A DNA stretch of 7,290 nucleotides from Dehalococcoidia bacterium. Its GTDB lineage: Bacteria > Chloroflexota > Dehalococcoidia > Plut-88900. Positions 4,886 through 7,290 of the stretch are shown in pieces (the first letter of the stretch is position 1; each line of letters begins with the position of its first letter). The notes beneath the pieces were generated by a model. The model worked only from the letters and a program-made list of their open reading frames with translations, did not search any database and was not told the origin of the DNA. The position numbers and the translations under genes were made by a program. The DNA lies in the NCBI GenBank assembly GCA_012270635.1, contig JAAXHX010000321.1:1-7290 (forward strand), in the 5' to 3' direction.

Positions 4886-6025
4886 TCAGACGCCCATACC
4901 TATGGCGACCATACGCAGGGACCTCTCCGTGGCCTCGGTGAGAAGGGCCCCGGCGTCGTGGATGGCAGCGTCCAGGGCTATGGGCCCCGGCGCGATGCTC
5001 ATCACTGAGGTCACGCCCTGCTCGTATATCGACCTGTATTCCGGGGCCAGGTTCCCGGCCAGCGCGATGACGGGGATATCGAGCCCCTTGGCCCTGGAAG
5101 CGACCCCCATGATCGTTTTCCCGTACGACGATTGCCCGTCTATCTGTCCCTCCCCGGTGATGACGAGGTCCGCCCCGTCCAGTTGCTCGGCAAAGTTGAC
5201 CGCATCGGCGACGACCTCGACGCCCGGTCTTAGCTCGGTGGGGAAGAACACCTTCATGCCGTAGGCCAGACCCCCCGCCGCCCCGGCGCCCGGGCTGTTC
5301 CTTTGATCGATGCCCAGGTCTCGTAGCACCACGTCGGCGAGGTTGCCCATGGCAGCGTCCAACTGGGCGATGATCGCCGGGGTGGCTCCCTTCTGAGGGC
5401 CGTAGATGGCCGCGGTTCCCTCCGGGCCGCAGAGGGGATTGGTGACGTCGGTGGCGACCTGGAAGGTGGACTCGGTGGCCCGGGGGTCGATCCCCGATAG
5501 GTCGATTCGTGCGAGACGAGCGAGGGGTCCCCCACCGAAGGGGATCTCCGCCCCGGACTCGTCCAGGAACCTTACGCCCAGGGCTTGGGCGACGCCGGCG
5601 CCCCCGTCACAAGTGGCGCTGCCCCCGACACCCAGTATGAACTTCCGGTGCCCATGGTCCAGGGCGTTTCGGATCAGCTCTCCGGTGCCGTAGGTGGTGG
5701 TGATCAGGGGGTCACGCCGGTCCCTCGGGACAAGGGCCAGCCCTGAGGCATTGGCCATCTCCACCACGGCGGTATTGCTGTTTCCCAGCACACCCCAGAG
5801 CGCTGTCACCGGCTCGCCGAGGGGGCCGGTGACGGTGTCCTCGTGGGTGCGTCCCCCCGTGCCCCTCATCAGGACTTCCAGGGTGCCGTCCCCGCCGTCG
5901 GCCATGGCGGTTATGAGGACCTCGGCGTCGGGGAAGACGCGTCGGATGCCGGAGACGATGGCCTCGGATACCTGGAACACCCCGAGACTCCCCTTGAACG
6001 CCTGGGGCGCAACGACGATTTTCAT
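4886..6025 (-). CDS. glxK: Glycerate kinase, GarK/GlxK family
   Basis: Phosphorylates D-glycerate with ATP, in this family to 2-phosphoglycerate, feeding lower glycolysis. The 379 residues match the family length. Motifs in order: A-P-Q-A-F-K-G-S-L (6-14), M-A-D-G-G-D-G-T (41-48), G-V-G-G-S-A-T-C-D-G-G-A-G (132-144), A-T-D-V-T-N-P-L-C-G (191-200) with G-P-Q-K-G-A (209-214), G-A-G-A-A-G-G-L (247-253) and T-G-E-G-Q-I-D-G-Q-S (290-299). No key element looks lost. It is the first gene of the minus-strand operon with thyX, the ThiE/TenI gene and tatD. There is no Shine-Dalgarno site; a perfect TATAAT sits 7 bp upstream of the ATG, so the mRNA probably starts at or next to the ATG. Stop codon is TGA, showing TGA is used normally for termination here. 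A glycolate-oxidase-like gene lies beyond a short membrane-protein gene, which would fit glycolate-to-glycerate metabolism. Confidence 0.93.
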   Translation of the reverse strand: MKIVVAPQAFKGSLGVFQVSEAIVSGIRRVFPDAEVLITAMADGGDGTLEVLMRGTGGRTHEDTVTGPLGEPVTALWGVLGNSNTAVVEMANASGLALVPRDRRDPLITTTYGTGELIRNALDHGHRKFILGVGGSATCDGGAGVAQALGVRFLDESGAEIPFGGGPLARLARIDLSGIDPRATESTFQVATDVTNPLCGPEGTAAIYGPQKGATPAIIAQLDAAMGNLADVVLRDLGIDQRNSPGAGAAGGLAYGMKVFFPTELRPGVEVVADAVNFAEQLDGADLVITGEGQIDGQSSYGKTIMGVASRAKGLDIPVIALAGNLAPEYRSIYEQGVTSVMSIAPGPIALDAAIHDAGALLTEATERSLRMVAIGMGV

Positions 6026-6043
6026 GGAAGGGATTATAGTCCC
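6026..6043 (-). promoter_or_regulatory. Leaderless-type promoter with palindrome before glycerate kinase
   Basis: The minus strand reads TATAAT (6038-6033), then seven bases, then the ATG at 6025. Initiation 6-7 bp after the -10 would place the 5' end at the start codon. The intervening bases are pyrimidine-rich with no ribosome site. The upstream -35 is weak (ATCACC at 17 bp spacing). The -10 lies inside an imperfect 14-bp palindrome, 6030-6043, with GGGA/TCCC arms, which could be an operator. Confidence 0.5.
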
Positions 6044-6098
6044 GCCAAGGGTGTCGGTGATAGACTAGCCGCCGTTGGAGACGGGAAAACACCAGCCT

Positions 6099-6602
6099 AT
6101 GAACTCTGCGGAAGCAAAAACCCTGAACGAGTCTTATGAACTTTCCATCAAAGCCTTGGACTCCTGCAGCCAGGAAGCGTCCGGAGCCGAAACGAAGCTC
6201 ATTGGCGTTATAGCAGTCGGGAGTCTTATTGTGGGGCTCTTACCCGCCACACAAGGCAGTGAGAATCTCACCAATTGGGCATATTGGCCCAATTGGTTGG
6301 TCTACTCTGCTTTGGCAACGTATCTGTTAGCCGCTTTCAGCGTTTACCGGGGGTTATCGGGGCAGGAATTCTACTCAACCGCTTCCTTTGATCCCAAGGT
6401 GTTGCGAGAGCATTATTGGCAAATGGACGACATAGAGTTCAAGAAGGCTTTACACAGCGAAATGGAAAGTGCCCTTGAATCGAATCGTCAGAACCTCGAT
6501 AGGAAGAACAGATACTTCCTTAGAGCGCTTCCGGCGGTTGGGCTAGAAATAGTTCTTCTGTTAGCCTGGACCTTTACAAGAAATGCTGTTCCTATTTCTT
6601 GA
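6099..6602 (+). CDS. Small three-helix membrane protein of unknown function
   Basis: I do not recognise a named family. From ATG 6099 it has 167 residues; a TTG at 6075 would add eight and neither start has a good ribosome site. The layout is a charged N-terminal helix (1-32), a hydrophobic segment at about 33-50 (L-I-G-V-I-A-V-G-S-L-I-V-G-L-L), a short loop rich in Trp and Asn (51-66), a second segment at about 67-83, a long polar helical stretch (85-140, with K-K-A-L-H-S-E-M-E-S-A-L-E and N-L-D-R-K-N-R), and a third segment at about 143-159. There is no signal peptide and no catalytic motif. This hairpin-of-helices plus cytoplasmic stalk plus third helix is seen in many uncharacterised small membrane proteins, some of them membrane effectors in defence systems, but nothing here ties it to one. 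Base composition is clearly more AT-rich than all neighbours, hinting at transfer. Stop is TGA. Confidence 0.7.
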   Translation: MNSAEAKTLNESYELSIKALDSCSQEASGAETKLIGVIAVGSLIVGLLPATQGSENLTNWAYWPNWLVYSALATYLLAAFSVYRGLSGQEFYSTASFDPKVLREHYWQMDDIEFKKALHSEMESALESNRQNLDRKNRYFLRALPAVGLEIVLLLAWTFTRNAVPIS

Positions 6603-6619
6603 AAGGACCAAGAGGGTAG

Positions 6620-6642
6620 CCCCTGACAAAAGGTTTCAGGGG
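6620..6642 (+). repeat. Inverted repeat after the membrane-protein gene
   Basis: CCCCTGA (6620-6626) and TCAGGGG (6636-6642) form a perfect 7-bp stem around a nine-base loop, 18 bp after the stop codon. No T-run follows directly, so it may be an mRNA-end stabiliser or part of a two-hairpin terminator with the next element. Confidence 0.45.
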
Positions 6643-6656
6643 ACTTGGGCGTTTGG

Positions 6657-6685
6657 GAGTCGTTGACGACTCTTTGGTGTCTTTG
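6657..6685 (+). terminator. Probable intrinsic terminator
   Basis: GAGTCG (6657-6662) pairs with CGACTC (6667-6672) around a TTGA loop, followed by a T-rich stretch (TTTGGTGTCTTTG). It stands between the membrane-protein gene and the glcD-like gene. The stem is short and the T tract is interrupted, so efficiency is uncertain. Confidence 0.45.
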
Positions 6686-6787
6686 CTTTCCTCTGCCATG
6701 TCCTAATGATACATCAAGTGGTAGGATGATTAGAAGCGCCGAGCCCTTTGTCCCGCAGAGCCGACACAATCTGATTGAATAGGAGAC

Positions 6788-7290
6788 ATGATCCCGCAAA
6801 AGGTCATAGATGAGCTTGCCCAGGTGGTGGGGGAGCGGTACGTCCTCTACGCCCCGGAGGACCTGATAGTCTTCGAATACGACGGCTCCCAGGCGACGGG
6901 CTACCCGGAGGTCGTGGTCGTTCCCGGCTCCGCCGAGGAGGTGGCCCGGACCATCAAGATCGCTCACCGGGAGGGCATACCCGTCGTGCCCCGGGGCGCT
7001 GGCACCAGCATAAGTGGCGGAGCCCTCGCCTCGACCGGCGGCATCCTTCTGCCCATGACTCGGTTGAAGAGGGTCCTGGAGATTGACGCCGAGAACCTCG
7101 TCGCCGTTGTGGAGCCGGGGCTGGTGAACCTGGACCTGAGCGCAGCGGTAAGCCAATACGGCCTCTACTACGCCCCCGACCCTTCGAGCCAGAAGGCCTG
7201 CACCATCGGCGGCAACGTAGCGGAGAACGCCGGCGGGCCCCATTGTCTCTCCTATGGCGTGACGACCAACCACGTCCTCGGGCTGGAGGT
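6788..7290 (+). CDS. glcD: GlcD-type FAD-linked oxidase, N-terminal part
   Basis: The gene runs off the right edge; 167 complete codons are visible of a family usually about 460-490 long. They cover the FAD-binding (PCMH/FAD_binding_4) domain: L-I-V-F-E-Y-D-G-S (26-34), V-V-V-P-G-S-A-E-E-V (43-52), P-V-V-P-R-G-A-G-T-S-I-S-G-G-A (65-79) which wraps the FAD pyrophosphate, V-V-E-P-G (107-111), and Y-A-P-D-P-S-S-Q-K-A-C-T-I-G-G-N (128-143) then A-E-N-A-G-G-P (145-151). This combination is characteristic of glycolate oxidase subunit GlcD and the related D-lactate dehydrogenases; the C-terminal half that would help separate them is outside the window. The ATG follows AGGAG with very short (2 nt) spacing. 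A partner GlcE/GlcF would be expected downstream. The 185 bp before it hold the terminator-like hairpins and no convincing promoter. Confidence 0.9.
   Translation, partial: MIPQKVIDELAQVVGERYVLYAPEDLIVFEYDGSQATGYPEVVVVPGSAEEVARTIKIAHREGIPVVPRGAGTSISGGALASTGGILLPMTRLKRVLEIDAENLVAVVEPGLVNLDLSAAVSQYGLYYAPDPSSQKACTIGGNVAENAGGPHCLSYGVTTNHVLGLE

Noticed and set aside
6712..6741. CTAAT/ATTAG inverted repeat upstream of the glcD-like gene as a regulator site
   Set aside because: The arms are only five bases, AT-rich and 20 bases apart; chance is a sufficient explanation.
6488..7273. Minus-strand open frame opposite the glcD-like gene
   Set aside because: The plus strand encodes an unmistakable FAD-binding domain, and the antisense product has no recognisable features and crosses the terminator-like region.
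1..7290. CRISPR arrays, tRNA or rRNA genes, insertion sequences
   Set aside because: No regularly spaced repeats, cloverleaf-like segments, rRNA-like stretches or transposase motifs were seen.

Overview
The window is GC-rich, densely packed bacterial DNA with short intergenic gaps, good Shine-Dalgarno sites on several genes and some GTG/TTG or leaderless-looking starts. The gene mix (Ltp2-like thiolase with a DUF35 partner, ThyX rather than ThyA, GlcD-type oxidase, glycerate kinase) would fit an environmental, heterotrophic bacterium. A marine Chloroflexota/SAR202-type lineage is my guess, but nothing here proves the taxonomy.

Layout. Positions 1-1289 (minus strand) hold a thiolase-fold protein followed by the start of a DUF35 zinc-ribbon protein, driven by a near-consensus promoter at 1388-1416. 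Divergent from it, positions 1500-2743 (plus strand) hold a two-gene operon in which BOTH genes carry an in-frame TGA exactly where the catalytic cysteine should be. The first is a Spx/ArsC-like thioredoxin-fold protein with a UxxC motif. The second is a two-domain rhodanese with a U-Q-G-G-I-R-A active loop. Each TGA is followed, 22 and 17 nt later, by a stable hairpin whose small apical loop has a G in its first two positions, which matches the bacterial SECIS layout. Naive ORF calling would lose the front of the first gene and the last 42 codons of the second. TGA ends other genes in the window, so this is local recoding and not a variant genetic code. This tandem selenoprotein operon is the main discovery.

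Positions 2730-6025 (minus strand) form a tight operon read from right to left: glycerate kinase, thyX, a ThiE/TenI-family protein and a TatD-family hydrolase. The last three overlap or abut. The operon converges on the selenoprotein operon with a 14-bp overlap of the 3' ends. The glycerate kinase has a perfect TATAAT 7 bp before its ATG, suggesting a leaderless transcript.

Positions 6099-6602 (plus strand) encode a small three-helix membrane protein of unknown function in visibly more AT-rich DNA, followed by hairpins that probably terminate transcription. From 6788 to the window edge runs the N-terminal half of a GlcD-type FAD-linked oxidase. With the glycerate kinase it suggests glycolate/glycerate metabolism. 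The two selenoproteins look like a redox/sulfur-transfer pair: a Sec sulfurtransferase and a Sec-containing reductase-like partner, though the substrate cannot be read from the sequence.
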